Counted from the stretch's first letter, positions 7,729 through 13,684 are shown. The stretch: DNA of 13,694 nt from Methanobacteriota archaeon (GCA_028679495.1 JAJRBK010000004.1:1-13694), one strand, 5' to 3'. The notes: a model not told the origin generated them from the letters alone. Numbers and translations: made by a program.

Positions 7729-7766
7729 CCGTAGTAAATGTCGATCTGAAAAGTGATCTCCTACGG
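7729..7766 (-). promoter_or_regulatory. Candidate L1-binding hairpin in the rpl1 leader
   Basis: In the mRNA, CCGTAG and CTACGG form a 6-bp stem. Inside it an asymmetric internal loop (GA opposite GACATTTA) leads to a GATC/GATC stem with an 8-base loop. The last two bases of the outer stem overlap the GGAGGAT Shine-Dalgarno sequence of rpl1. Two short helices around an asymmetric loop is the general architecture of L1-binding RNAs. Pairing is read directly from sequence; L1 binding is inferred. Confidence 0.45.
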
Positions 7767-7795
7767 CCAGTTATCTGATAGAACAAAACCTTATT

Positions 7796-8284
7796 TCAAT
7801 CTTTCCCCGCAGCAACTTCAGAAAAAAGCTCCTTGTAGTCGCCGGAGTCTATTGCTTTTTGAACGTCACGTGGAGCCCGTCCATCAACCGTGATGCCCAT
7901 AGAGAGACAAGTTCCTAGAACTTCTTTCACTGTGTTTCGTAGCTCGTACGAGAGTGATCTCTCTTTTTTCATCTTTGCAATCTTAATTGCTTGATCGATG
8001 CTAATGTTGCCCGCAATAGACTCGCCTGAAGACCCTTTCTCTGCTCCTGCTTCCTTCAACACAAGGGCTGATACTGGAGGAATGCCAACTTCAAGTGTGA
8101 CGTTCTTCTTGTCGTCAACGATCACTTTGACGGGAACAAGCATTCCATTGTATGATGAGGTTCTGTCATTGATGTCGTCGACGACCGCCTTGACGTTGAT
8201 GCCTAAAGGACCTAACGCTGGACCAATGGGGGGACCAGGACTCGCTTTTCCGCCTGGCACTAAGACTTCCACTATATCTACCAT
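7796..8284 (-). CDS. rpl11: Ribosomal protein L11
   Basis: A 162-residue protein of the GTPase-associated centre at the stalk base, next to L10/L12. The N-terminal domain has the proline-rich motif PGPPIGPALGPLGIN (about 16-30), the most conserved part of the family. The C-terminal rRNA-binding domain ends with the MGITVDGRAPRDVQKAI helix region (about 129-145). Archaeal L11 is about 155-165 residues, so this is full length. The ATG follows the spt5 stop after one base (TGA-G-ATG), so translation is probably coupled; GAGGAG lies within the end of spt5. Confidence 0.98.
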   Translation of the reverse strand: MVDIVEVLVPGGKASPGPPIGPALGPLGINVKAVVDDINDRTSSYNGMLVPVKVIVDDKKNVTLEVGIPPVSALVLKEAGAEKGSSGESIAGNISIDQAIKIAKMKKERSLSYELRNTVKEVLGTCLSMGITVDGRAPRDVQKAIDSGDYKELFSEVAAGKD

Positions 8285-8285
8285 C

Positions 8286-8765
8286 TCACTCGCGCTCCTC
8301 TTTGCTTAATACTCGTACATGATCACCACGTACGGTAATTGGTATCGGCACCATTGCCTCAAACAGTTCTACCGTGATCTCCTCTCTACGCTCGTCAATC
8401 CGCTTTACACGTGCTCTTTCGCCCTTGAATGGCCCTGCGATAAGTTCGATTATATCACCATCTTCGATGCCTGCAACGGCAGGTTTTGGTGTCAGGAAGT
8501 GTTCGATCTCGGCAAACTTGGTCTGTCCTTTGACGACGCCCCGCGCGTGTGGGATGCCGTGAATCGCCTGTTCCACGATTTCGAAAGACGTCGTCTCAAC
8601 GAGAACATACCCCTTAAGCTCTTTAGGAACTAATATTGCGCGGATGTCGTAGTTTTCTTTTTTTGCAGCAAGGGCTAGCAGGTTTGCCACGGCGCGCTCT
8701 TGATTAGCCGTAGTCTTTATCGCGAAGATGGAAGACTCGCGCTCTTTCTGTTCCTGAGTTGCCAT
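8286..8765 (-). CDS. spt5: Transcription elongation factor Spt5 (NusG homologue)
   Basis: A 159-residue archaeal Spt5. The NGN domain (about 12-92: SSIFAIKTTANQERAVANLL, then YVLVETTSFE and HARGVVKGQ) binds the RNA polymerase clamp, with Spt4 as partner. A single KOW domain follows (about 100-150: DGDIIELIAGPFKGERARV). The protein closes the DNA cleft, increases processivity and can link transcription to the leading ribosome, which suits its place in the ribosomal operon. Start at 8765 with GGAGAGGAG immediately upstream. It lies 33 bases after secE. Length and domain order are standard. Confidence 0.97.
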   Translation of the reverse strand: MATQEQKERESSIFAIKTTANQERAVANLLALAAKKENYDIRAILVPKELKGYVLVETTSFEIVEQAIHGIPHARGVVKGQTKFAEIEHFLTPKPAVAGIEDGDIIELIAGPFKGERARVKRIDERREEITVELFEAMVPIPITVRGDHVRVLSKEERE

Positions 8766-8798
8766 ACTCCTCTCCTTTGCTCTTTTCTATTGTCTGTC

Positions 8799-9200
8799 TT
8801 ACGTTGCTGCGATTCCGGTCGTTGTGTTTTGTGTTGAACCGGACAATGTGCTGGAGGAATTGCTGATTGCACTGTTAATCTCAGACGATACTGCGCTCGA
8901 CTGCGTGCCTGCGGTAGCGGTTTGCTGTGTGTGCGTCGCGTTTGTAATTCCCAAGTTTTGAGGGGCTTGCACCATCGCTAGGTAGATTATGAATCCAACC
9001 GCCCCGATAATGACGATGCCTATGGCTGCAACCTTTGCTATCGTTGAAAACTCTTGTCGCGTCGGTCTCCTCGTAAGCGTAAGTATCCGCTGATATTCGC
9101 GCAACTTCCGCTTTATTGTGTTTATAGAAAAACGGCCCCCCTCTGGAGCTTCTTGTTGCTTCTTTGGTGTGGATGAAGGAGTCCGCTGCTTTTTAGCCAT
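8799..9200 (-). CDS. secE: Protein translocase subunit SecE (Sec61 gamma) with long external tail
   Basis: A 133-residue membrane protein at the secE position of the operon. The SecE core is about residues 28-80: an amphipathic cytoplasmic helix (IKRKLREYQRILTLTRRPTR) followed by one transmembrane helix (about 53-76). This clamps SecY in the translocon. Most archaeal SecE proteins are only about 55-75 residues. Here a basic, Gln/Pro-rich stretch of 27 residues precedes the core, and a 55-residue tail rich in Ser, Thr, Asn, Gln and Ala follows it. With the usual topology the tail lies outside the cell. It holds three N-glycosylation sequons, at N87, N114 and N125. The core is convincing; the tail is unusual. 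Translation start 9200 has GGTGA seven bases upstream. Confidence 0.88.
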   Translation of the reverse strand: MAKKQRTPSSTPKKQQEAPEGGRFSINTIKRKLREYQRILTLTRRPTRQEFSTIAKVAAIGIVIIGAVGFIIYLAMVQAPQNLGITNATHTQQTATAGTQSSAVSSEINSAISNSSSTLSGSTQNTTTGIAAT

Positions 9201-9215
9201 TCTGTGTTCACCAGG

Positions 9216-9225
9216 TTATAATATA
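9216..9225 (-). promoter_or_regulatory. TATA-like sequence upstream of secE
   Basis: TATATTATAA lies about 20 bases before the secE ATG. As a promoter it would start transcription at or just inside the start codon and would leave the GGTGA site untranscribed. A second candidate, TTTTATACT at about 9288-9296, would give a leader of about 60 bases that retains GGTGA. Which is used cannot be decided from sequence. Confidence 0.4.
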
Positions 9226-9234
9226 CCAAAAACG

Positions 9235-9279
9235 CGCAAAATGAGCTATGCCTAAGCTAATGCCCTGTATCATTTTGCG
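9235..9279. repeat. Perfect 10-bp inverted repeat between ftsZ and secE
   Basis: CGCAAAATGA (9235-9244) and TCATTTTGCG (9270-9279) are exact reverse complements around a 25-base spacer. On the minus strand the downstream arm is followed after two bases by five Ts (9228-9232), so it could act as a terminator for ftsZ. Its place directly upstream of the TATATTATAA of secE also suits a regulator site. The spacer itself holds two near-copies, AGCTATGCC and AGCTAATGCC. Confidence 0.6.
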
Positions 9280-9325
9280 TCTTAATAGTATAAAATGTTT
9301 TATGGAAGATATTTCGCTAGAATCG

Positions 9326-10435
9326 TTATTTGACGAAATCTATGCCATAGCGTTGAGCACCTGTCTTAGCACGTAGTGCTTCACTCTTACCATAGATTTG
9401 CGGTGACTTCACCCCGGTAACTATCAGCAGCGTTCTGACCATGTGATCAAGATCTGGGTCAATTTGTGCCCCCCATATAATTCGGGCGTCTGGATCGATG
9501 CGCTCGTACACCTCTTGAACGACTCCCTCGGCCTCAGTCACCGTCATATCAGTGCCTCCGATAACGTTAACAATCGCAGCAGTGGCCCCTGATATGTCAA
9601 CGTCCAGCAATGGACTTCTCAGCGCTTTCTTCACAGAATCAACTGCCTTGTCCTCAGCATCAGATTCCCCAAGGCCGATCATCGCTACGCCTCCTTTCTG
9701 CATGACCGTCCTCACGTCAGCAAAATCAAGGTTGATGAGGCCTGGTTTGGTAATAAGCTCAGTGATACCCTTGACAGCTCGCATAAGGACTTCGTCAGAT
9801 ACTTTAAATGCTGCCTGCAAAGGTAGTCGAGGAACAACCTCTAACAGTCTGTCGTTAGGAACCACTATGACGGTATCAGCCATGTCGCGGAGTCGCTCAA
9901 GCCCCGCCTCAGCATTCGCCCGTCTCACCATTCCTTCCACGCCGAACGGTAGCGTAACTACCGCAATCGTAAGAGCACCTGCGTCTCGTGCTGCCTCAGC
10001 AACGACAGGCGCAGCCCCGGTTCCTGTCCCGCCCCCGAGTCCGGCGGTGATGAACACCATGTCCGCTCCTGCAACGCTTGCTCGCAGCTCTTCTTGGCTT
10101 TCAAGAGCAGCCTCTTCGCCAATCTGCGGCAAAGATCCAGCTCCTAATCCCCGGGTTCGTTCCTTTCCAATAAGGATCTTCTTGGGTGCAACAGTATTCA
10201 TGAGGTGCTGCGCGTCCGTGTTGATCGCGATTAATGACGCTCCTTCAATCCCCTCTTCAGACATTCTTGTTATAGTGTTGGACCCGCCTCCACCGCAGCC
10301 AATCACAATGATATTTGTCTGTAGTTCTTTGAGAACTTCTTCAAGCTCTTTATCAGGGGTGTACGACTTTTGCGCTTGTTCACTTCGCTCGTTATTTGTG
10401 CTTCGTGCAAGCGCATCCTCGATAATGGACTTCAT
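9326..10435 (-). CDS. ftsZ: Cell division protein FtsZ
   Basis: A 369-residue tubulin-like GTPase that forms the cytokinetic ring at the inner membrane. A variable, charged N-terminal extension (1-38) precedes the GTPase domain: GCGGGGSN (46-53), the tubulin signature GGGTGTG (134-140), VVPNDRLLEV (191-200) and the T7 loop LINLDFADV (233-241), which supplies catalytic aspartates to the neighbouring subunit. All key motifs are intact. The C-terminal region is short (ends YGIDFVK). Gene context next to secE-spt5 and the ribosomal genes is that of archaeal FtsZ1. ATG 10435 has GGAGGAT six bases upstream. It lies 53 bases after dtdA and is probably co-transcribed with it. Confidence 0.97.
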   Translation of the reverse strand: MKSIIEDALARSTNNERSEQAQKSYTPDKELEEVLKELQTNIIVIGCGGGGSNTITRMSEEGIEGASLIAINTDAQHLMNTVAPKKILIGKERTRGLGAGSLPQIGEEAALESQEELRASVAGADMVFITAGLGGGTGTGAAPVVAEAARDAGALTIAVVTLPFGVEGMVRRANAEAGLERLRDMADTVIVVPNDRLLEVVPRLPLQAAFKVSDEVLMRAVKGITELITKPGLINLDFADVRTVMQKGGVAMIGLGESDAEDKAVDSVKKALRSPLLDVDISGATAAIVNVIGGTDMTVTEAEGVVQEVYERIDPDARIIWGAQIDPDLDHMVRTLLIVTGVKSPQIYGKSEALRAKTGAQRYGIDFVK

Positions 10436-10488
10436 GTTATATCCTCCACTTCAATCTGCCAACTCTCGGGTATTGATCGATCGCATGC

Positions 10489-11853
10489 TTAGGCGTGGGT
10501 AAGATCAATCACTTTTTTAACTCTCGTAATTACATCTTCAGGTTTAATTACCTTGTCATTAACCTTAATCGACTCTCCGCGTGCCAGCTTTGCGAATAAT
10601 GGGCCTTGGCTCACTCCAAGTGAGTCCGCCAATTGTGGATTAAACTTACGAGTCGTTATATATAGTTTTGACTGAGATGGCAAATACTCGACCTCGTAAT
10701 GTTGTTTCAATATGGCAACACACCTTTCCAGCAACGCTTTTTCGATTGCGAGCACGTCGAGGTCTGCTGGTGCAAAGATGGTAGAAATAGTTCCATCTGT
10801 ACTCTCAAGGTATACTATCCTTTCGATTTCAATCATCCGTCTGAGTGCGTCGCGATCGGCTTTCTGCACTTCTTTCATTACGAAGCGATCCAAACGAAGT
10901 TGGTTTAGCTGCAGGTTAGCATTTGTCGTCGCTGTATTGAGCTCGCGTTGAAGTTTCAAGCTGACGCGTATGTGTTTGTCTTCAATAGCGATTCCATTCT
11001 GCCTCAATGTGCTTCTTATGTGAAAATAGGCATTCCAGGGTATTTTTTTACGCTCGCTTATGTCAACGAGCCTGAGCACGTCGTACCCTAAAGCGCGCAC
11101 GATATGTTCGATCGGCCGTTTATACTTACCCGCCGACTTTTTATCGAAATACGCGAACTGGGCGTTTGATTTGTCGAATGCTTGACCGATACTACTTTCG
11201 TTCAGGCAGCGTAGCTGATACGTTGAAAACACGTGCCCAAAACAGACGTCTGTTCGAAGCAACACATCAGTGTGGCGCACTGCGTAATGTGGGCCGCCAA
11301 ACCCCACGGCAGTAGCACATTGTCGACGCGCAACCTTAGGATCAAGGGCTAGAACTGCCTGCGCCACTAGTGTTCCTAAGTCTTTTCTAACCCATTCATG
11401 TTCTGAGCTGCCGATCTCGACGAAGAGTGAAGGCGTTTCGAGCGCATATGGGCCGTGATGAGTTGCCTCCATCAATACTCCCACAGTCGCGCGTCGCTTA
11501 AGGTTCACAGCAAGCAGCTTTAATGGATAAGGAGCAGCACAGGCGAGAGAATTTTCTTTTGTACGCTTTTCTTTTTCTGTGCAAATATCTCCTGTAAAGT
11601 GAACTGTGATCAGGGGTTCTTTTCGCGCTTCACTTTGGTGACGCGAGGCAAAAATCAGTAAATCGGCGTTTAAATCGCGTTCATAACTGTTGTGGTCAAC
11701 AAACCTCCCTTCAACCTCAAGCAATCGAAAGTGCTCGTATTTCCACAGCCTTCTCTCAGGTAAAGACTCGTTCCACGATGCCAGCTCGAAAAGACGATGC
11801 TTTATGTTTTGAGACGCCTTGTCGGCAGCAGAGCACACGATACCTATCGTCAT
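10489..11853 (-). CDS. dtdA: D-aminoacyl-tRNA deacylase (archaeal/plant DTD2 type) with C-terminal extension
   Basis: A 454-residue cytoplasmic protein. The N-terminal 265 or so residues are the DtdA/GEK1 domain, which hydrolyses D-amino acids from mischarged tRNAs and so protects translation. Seen: MTIGIVCSAADKAS N-terminus, EATHHGP (129-135), GGPHYA (186-191) and FGH (205-207). A further 185 residues follow. The tail ends with FNPQLADSLGVSQGP (404-418), LFAKLARGES (419-428) and then IKPEDV, closely resembling the 'LGVPxGPLxGKLxRGE' segment of tRNase Z proteins. I recall similar extended versions in some Euryarchaeota, so this is likely a lineage feature rather than a recent fusion. No Shine-Dalgarno sequence precedes the ATG, but the N-terminus fits the family. 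It lies upstream of ftsZ and 87 bases after the unknown gene. Confidence 0.92.
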   Translation of the reverse strand: MTIGIVCSAADKASQNIKHRLFELASWNESLPERRLWKYEHFRLLEVEGRFVDHNSYERDLNADLLIFASRHQSEARKEPLITVHFTGDICTEKEKRTKENSLACAAPYPLKLLAVNLKRRATVGVLMEATHHGPYALETPSLFVEIGSSEHEWVRKDLGTLVAQAVLALDPKVARRQCATAVGFGGPHYAVRHTDVLLRTDVCFGHVFSTYQLRCLNESSIGQAFDKSNAQFAYFDKKSAGKYKRPIEHIVRALGYDVLRLVDISERKKIPWNAYFHIRSTLRQNGIAIEDKHIRVSLKLQRELNTATTNANLQLNQLRLDRFVMKEVQKADRDALRRMIEIERIVYLESTDGTISTIFAPADLDVLAIEKALLERCVAILKQHYEVEYLPSQSKLYITTRKFNPQLADSLGVSQGPLFAKLARGESIKVNDKVIKPEDVITRVKKVIDLTHA

Positions 11854-11940
11854 TTCAAGCAGTTCGACAGGAGCATTTCTGCACTAGGGGCGTAGCTGCA
11901 AAGACTGACCCTTTGCTTGGAGAGAACGCATCCTGATCTC

Positions 11941-12342
11941 TCACCAAAGAAAGACAAGTGTTCGTTCCGCTGGTACTCCCTCGTCGATGATCTGTAAGTT
12001 GTGTTCGTCGATTACCCGTTTTACCGTGTCTTTCATCTTCGTTTCATCAGGCAGATCTACTTGTATAACGAATACTTGGAGTTGCTCTTTGCGAGCTTCA
12101 TAGAGCCTTGGAAAGCTCCCTGCTTCATCGTAGCTCTCATATGTTTCGGGACGTACAGTTACGATATTCTGACTTGCAATTCTTATTGCTACATCATTAA
12201 GACCAGCAAGTTGCTCCGAGATACTTTTTAACGCTCGCTGTGCTGATTCCTCGCTGTCAAAGCAGATCGGAACCGAAAACATCTCTCTCTCTGAATCATA
12301 GATCCCCCTTCTGATCCCCACCGTGAGCCTTATTTTGTTCAT
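11941..12342 (-). CDS. Uncharacterised 133-residue protein
   Basis: I do not recognise this family. The protein is small, soluble and slightly acidic. It has no signal peptide, membrane helix, Cys pair or obvious metal motif. Its apparent layout is mixed alpha/beta: strand MNKIRLTVGI, strand MFSVPICF, helix EESAQRALKSISEQLAGL, strand VAIRIASQNIVTVR, a charged linker (ETYESYDEAGSFPRLYEARK), strand QLQVFVIQVDL, helix KMKDTVKRVIDEHNLQ and a final strand (TLVFLW). That suggests two alpha-beta repeats of a ferredoxin-like fold, which is inference. It is a real gene: ATG 12342 follows a very strong GGGAGGGAAG, and base composition matches the neighbours. It lies immediately upstream of dtdA and ftsZ in the same direction, so a role near translation quality control is possible but unsupported. 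Confidence 0.75.
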   Translation of the reverse strand: MNKIRLTVGIRRGIYDSEREMFSVPICFDSEESAQRALKSISEQLAGLNDVAIRIASQNIVTVRPETYESYDEAGSFPRLYEARKEQLQVFVIQVDLPDETKMKDTVKRVIDEHNLQIIDEGVPAERTLVFLW

Positions 12343-12343
12343 C

Positions 12344-12351
12344 TTCCCTCC
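12344..12351 (-). promoter_or_regulatory. Shine-Dalgarno site of the 133-residue gene
   Basis: GGGAGGGA ends within a few bases of the ATG at 12342. It shows that this unrecognised gene is translated and that its mRNA has a leader. Confidence 0.65.
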
Positions 12352-12452
12352 CTATATCGACCTCATCCGTCACGCTCAGTTGTGGAAGCCACCATGTAAT
12401 CGCTTGCTCGAGGATAAGACGTGGAGCTATGGCAGATCAACTGAGAAACCGA

Positions 12453-12506
12453 ATGAGCAACAGAGCCTGCAGAAATGATTCGTTTGTACTTATCGCAGGC
12501 GCTCAT
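12453..12506. other. Nested inverted repeat / potential structured RNA
   Basis: ATGAGC (12453-12458) pairs with GCTCAT (12501-12506), and GCCTGC (12465-12470) pairs with GCAGGC (12495-12500). The right arm is continuous, so the fold has 12 base pairs, a one-sided 6-base bulge (AACAGA on the plus strand) and a 24-base loop. It lies in the 223-base spacer between the unknown gene and the tRNA. If the palindromic TTTAAA at 12534-12539 also works toward the minus strand, this hairpin would form the first bases of a leader of about 165 bases for the 133-residue gene. Confidence 0.45.
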
Positions 12507-12531
12507 CATCTACGTTCCTTTTGACATTAGC

Positions 12532-12540
12532 TATTTAAAT
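12532..12540 (+). promoter_or_regulatory. TATA box of the initiator tRNA gene
   Basis: TATTTAAAT is centred about 29 bases upstream of the first tRNA base, as expected for an archaeal tRNA promoter. It sits inside a short palindrome (GCTATT...AATAGC, 12530-12547). Because TTTAAA is symmetrical it could also direct transcription leftwards. Confidence 0.6.
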
Positions 12541-12565
12541 GAATAGCGCTTAAGAAGTAGAATAA

Positions 12566-12640
12566 AGCGGGGTGGGGTAGTCAGGAGATCCCGACGGGCT
12601 CATAACCCGTAGACCAGTGGTTCAAATCCACTCCCCGCTA
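12566..12640 (+). tRNA. Initiator tRNA-Met (CAT)
   Basis: A full cloverleaf is visible. The acceptor stem is AGCGGGG with CCCCGCT (12566-12572 and 12633-12639), with discriminator A at 12640. The D-stem is GGG/CCC; the anticodon stem is ACGGG/CCCGT around loop CTCATAA, with anticodon CAT at 12601-12603. The T-stem is AGTGG/CCACT around TTCAAAT. The A1-U72 pair and the three G-C pairs at the base of the anticodon stem (GGG/CCC) are hallmarks of archaeal initiator tRNA rather than elongator Met or the tRNA-Ile2 read by a modified CAU. CCA is not encoded and there is no intron. Confidence 0.95.
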
Positions 12641-12700
12641 TAACGGATGCAAGGACCTCAAACTATCTCTGAAGTCGATACTTTTTACATCGTATGAGAT

Positions 12701-12736
12701 GTGCTGACAAGACTCTGCGATGTCTATTTTCAGCAC
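12701..12736. other. 36-base inverted repeat between tRNA and thioredoxin genes
   Basis: GTGCTGA (12701-12707) pairs with TCAGCAC (12730-12736), and inside it AGAC (12710-12713) pairs with GTCT (12722-12725) around an 8-base loop. It lies 45 bases beyond the thioredoxin stop codon, so it may stabilise or end that transcript. On the plus strand it follows the tRNA and a T5 run (12682-12686) that could end tRNA transcription. No ORF is visible in the 140-base spacer. Confidence 0.4.
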
Positions 12737-12780
12737 GACTGGCGCTTGAAGTAATGCGAAACGTAAGCAAAGTGTCCAGC

Positions 12781-13065
12781 TTACTGTTTGCACGATTCTA
12801 TAGCCCTACTAAGATCTGCTTCTAGGATTTCAGGTCGCGTCACTCCCACATAGTGCTCAATGATTTTGCCATTACATTCGAGAATAAGGGTGGGAACAAC
12901 ACGTATACCGTATTTGTTTGCGAGCTGTAGGTTATCATCCACATTAATTTTCTTAAACTCGACCTCAGCTCCCATCTTTTGTTTAAGTTTCTCAAGAATC
13001 GGGTCTTGCATTTTGCACGGCCCACACCAATCAGCGTAAAAGTCCATCAATACCGGTTTTGCCAT
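12781..13065 (-). CDS. trx: Small thioredoxin
   Basis: A 94-residue cytoplasmic thioredoxin-fold protein. Seen: PVLMDFYADWCGPCKMQDP with the redox motif CGPC (15-18), the KINVDDN segment after the second strand, and the cis-proline region GIRVVPTLIL (about 53-62). The length is between the very short archaeal thioredoxin/glutaredoxin-like proteins (about 85) and classical thioredoxins (105-110). The standard CGPC motif and DFYADWCGPC context favour a true thioredoxin dithiol oxidoreductase. GAGGT lies about five bases before the ATG. The gene is 39 bases downstream of the hydrogenase-type protease and may be co-transcribed, though a TATA-like AATATATG at the end of that gene could serve a separate start. 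Confidence 0.93.
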   Translation of the reverse strand: MAKPVLMDFYADWCGPCKMQDPILEKLKQKMGAEVEFKKINVDDNLQLANKYGIRVVPTLILECNGKIIEHYVGVTRPEILEADLSRAIESCKQ

Positions 13066-13104
13066 ATGTGTACCTCGCTACTCCGTTATTAACGTCAGCA
13101 TATA

Positions 13105-13620
13105 TTATTTTTGCCCGTTGATGTCTCCATTGCGTCTGAGAGTCTTAAAACGTTCGATCTCCTCAAAAATGATTGTCACAACTTTGTCTGCAGCAGCTTG
13201 CACGCTTGGACTCAGCTCAGTACATATGCCCTCGACTCGCTCAACTTCGATTCCCATAATTGTGATGTTATCTGGCATAAGCTCCTGTTGAATTTGATGC
13301 CCCAACGCCAACGTATCAACTAAGTTGAGATCGTGGAGCGACATCATAAACAATTGAGCGGGCGGCAAATCCTTATCGGTAAACCTGTAAATTGACCCTG
13401 GTGCTCCGCCTCCGCCACGCACAGCATCGATGATTATAACGTCGTCAGCATCCTCTATCAGATCAAGTATTGCAAGACCGCCGACTCCAGCGTTCTCGAG
13501 CTCAACGCCAGGGATGGGAGACTGCTCCAGCTTTTCAAGTACATGTACTCCAACTCCGTCATCTGACATCAGGTATTTACCTGCGCCCAGTACTTTGATT
13601 TTCTTTTTTCCCGCTTTCAT
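13105..13620 (-). CDS. Hydrogenase maturation protease family protein (HyaD/HycI type)
   Basis: A 171-residue protein of the peptidase family that removes the C-terminal tail of [NiFe]-hydrogenase large subunits after nickel insertion. Seen: VLGAGKYLMSDDGVGV (10-25), VIIIDAVRGGGAPG-like strand and loop (61-75, with four glycines), and MSLHDLNLVDTLALG (93-107). The three nickel-sensing ligands known from HybD (acid, Asp, His) correspond to D21, D65 and H96 and are all present. The usual Asn of 'GNxLxxDDG' is Lys (K15) here. The start at 13620 is preferred over an upstream ATG at 13677, because GGGGAG lies seven bases before it and the TATA box overlaps the upstream ATG. No hydrogenase gene is in the window, so the substrate is unknown; it may process an F420-reducing or other [NiFe] enzyme. 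Confidence 0.9.
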   Translation of the reverse strand: MKAGKKKIKVLGAGKYLMSDDGVGVHVLEKLEQSPIPGVELENAGVGGLAILDLIEDADDVIIIDAVRGGGGAPGSIYRFTDKDLPPAQLFMMSLHDLNLVDTLALGHQIQQELMPDNITIMGIEVERVEGICTELSPSVQAAADKVVTIIFEEIERFKTLRRNGDINGQK

Positions 13621-13637
13621 GTAGTCTCCCCGTGCAT

Positions 13638-13660
13638 TGAAGTGTGGCTTGCTTACTTCA
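13638..13660. repeat. Inverted repeat at the predicted start of the protease transcript
   Basis: TGAAGT (13638-13643) and ACTTCA (13655-13660) are exact reverse complements with an 11-base spacer, covering the predicted transcription start. It could be a repressor site or a small leader hairpin. A 6-bp arm can arise by chance. Confidence 0.3.
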
Positions 13661-13673
13661 AAGGTGGCGCGCC

Positions 13674-13684
13674 GCAATTTATAA
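13674..13684 (-). promoter_or_regulatory. TATA box of the maturation protease gene
   Basis: TTTATAAATTGC on the minus strand predicts a start near 13653 and a leader of about 33 bases containing the GGGGAG ribosome binding site at about 13628-13633. Confidence 0.6.

Noticed and set aside
7267..7734. Plus-strand ORF of 155 codons opposite rpl1
   Set aside because: Antisense shadow of the conserved L1 gene, with no ribosome binding site or recognisable protein features.
9552..10502. Plus-strand ORF of 316 codons opposite ftsZ
   Set aside because: Ser/Pro/Ala-rich translation typical of the antisense of a conserved gene. ftsZ motifs are perfect on the other strand.
12503..12509. C/D box sRNA suggested by a perfect ATGATGA on the minus strand
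   Set aside because: No CTGA D box at a suitable distance (within about 60 bases) and no internal D'/C' pair.
13618..13677. Longer N-terminus of the maturation protease starting at 13677
   Set aside because: That ATG overlaps the TATA box. The start at 13620 has a good ribosome binding site and matches the family's N-terminus.
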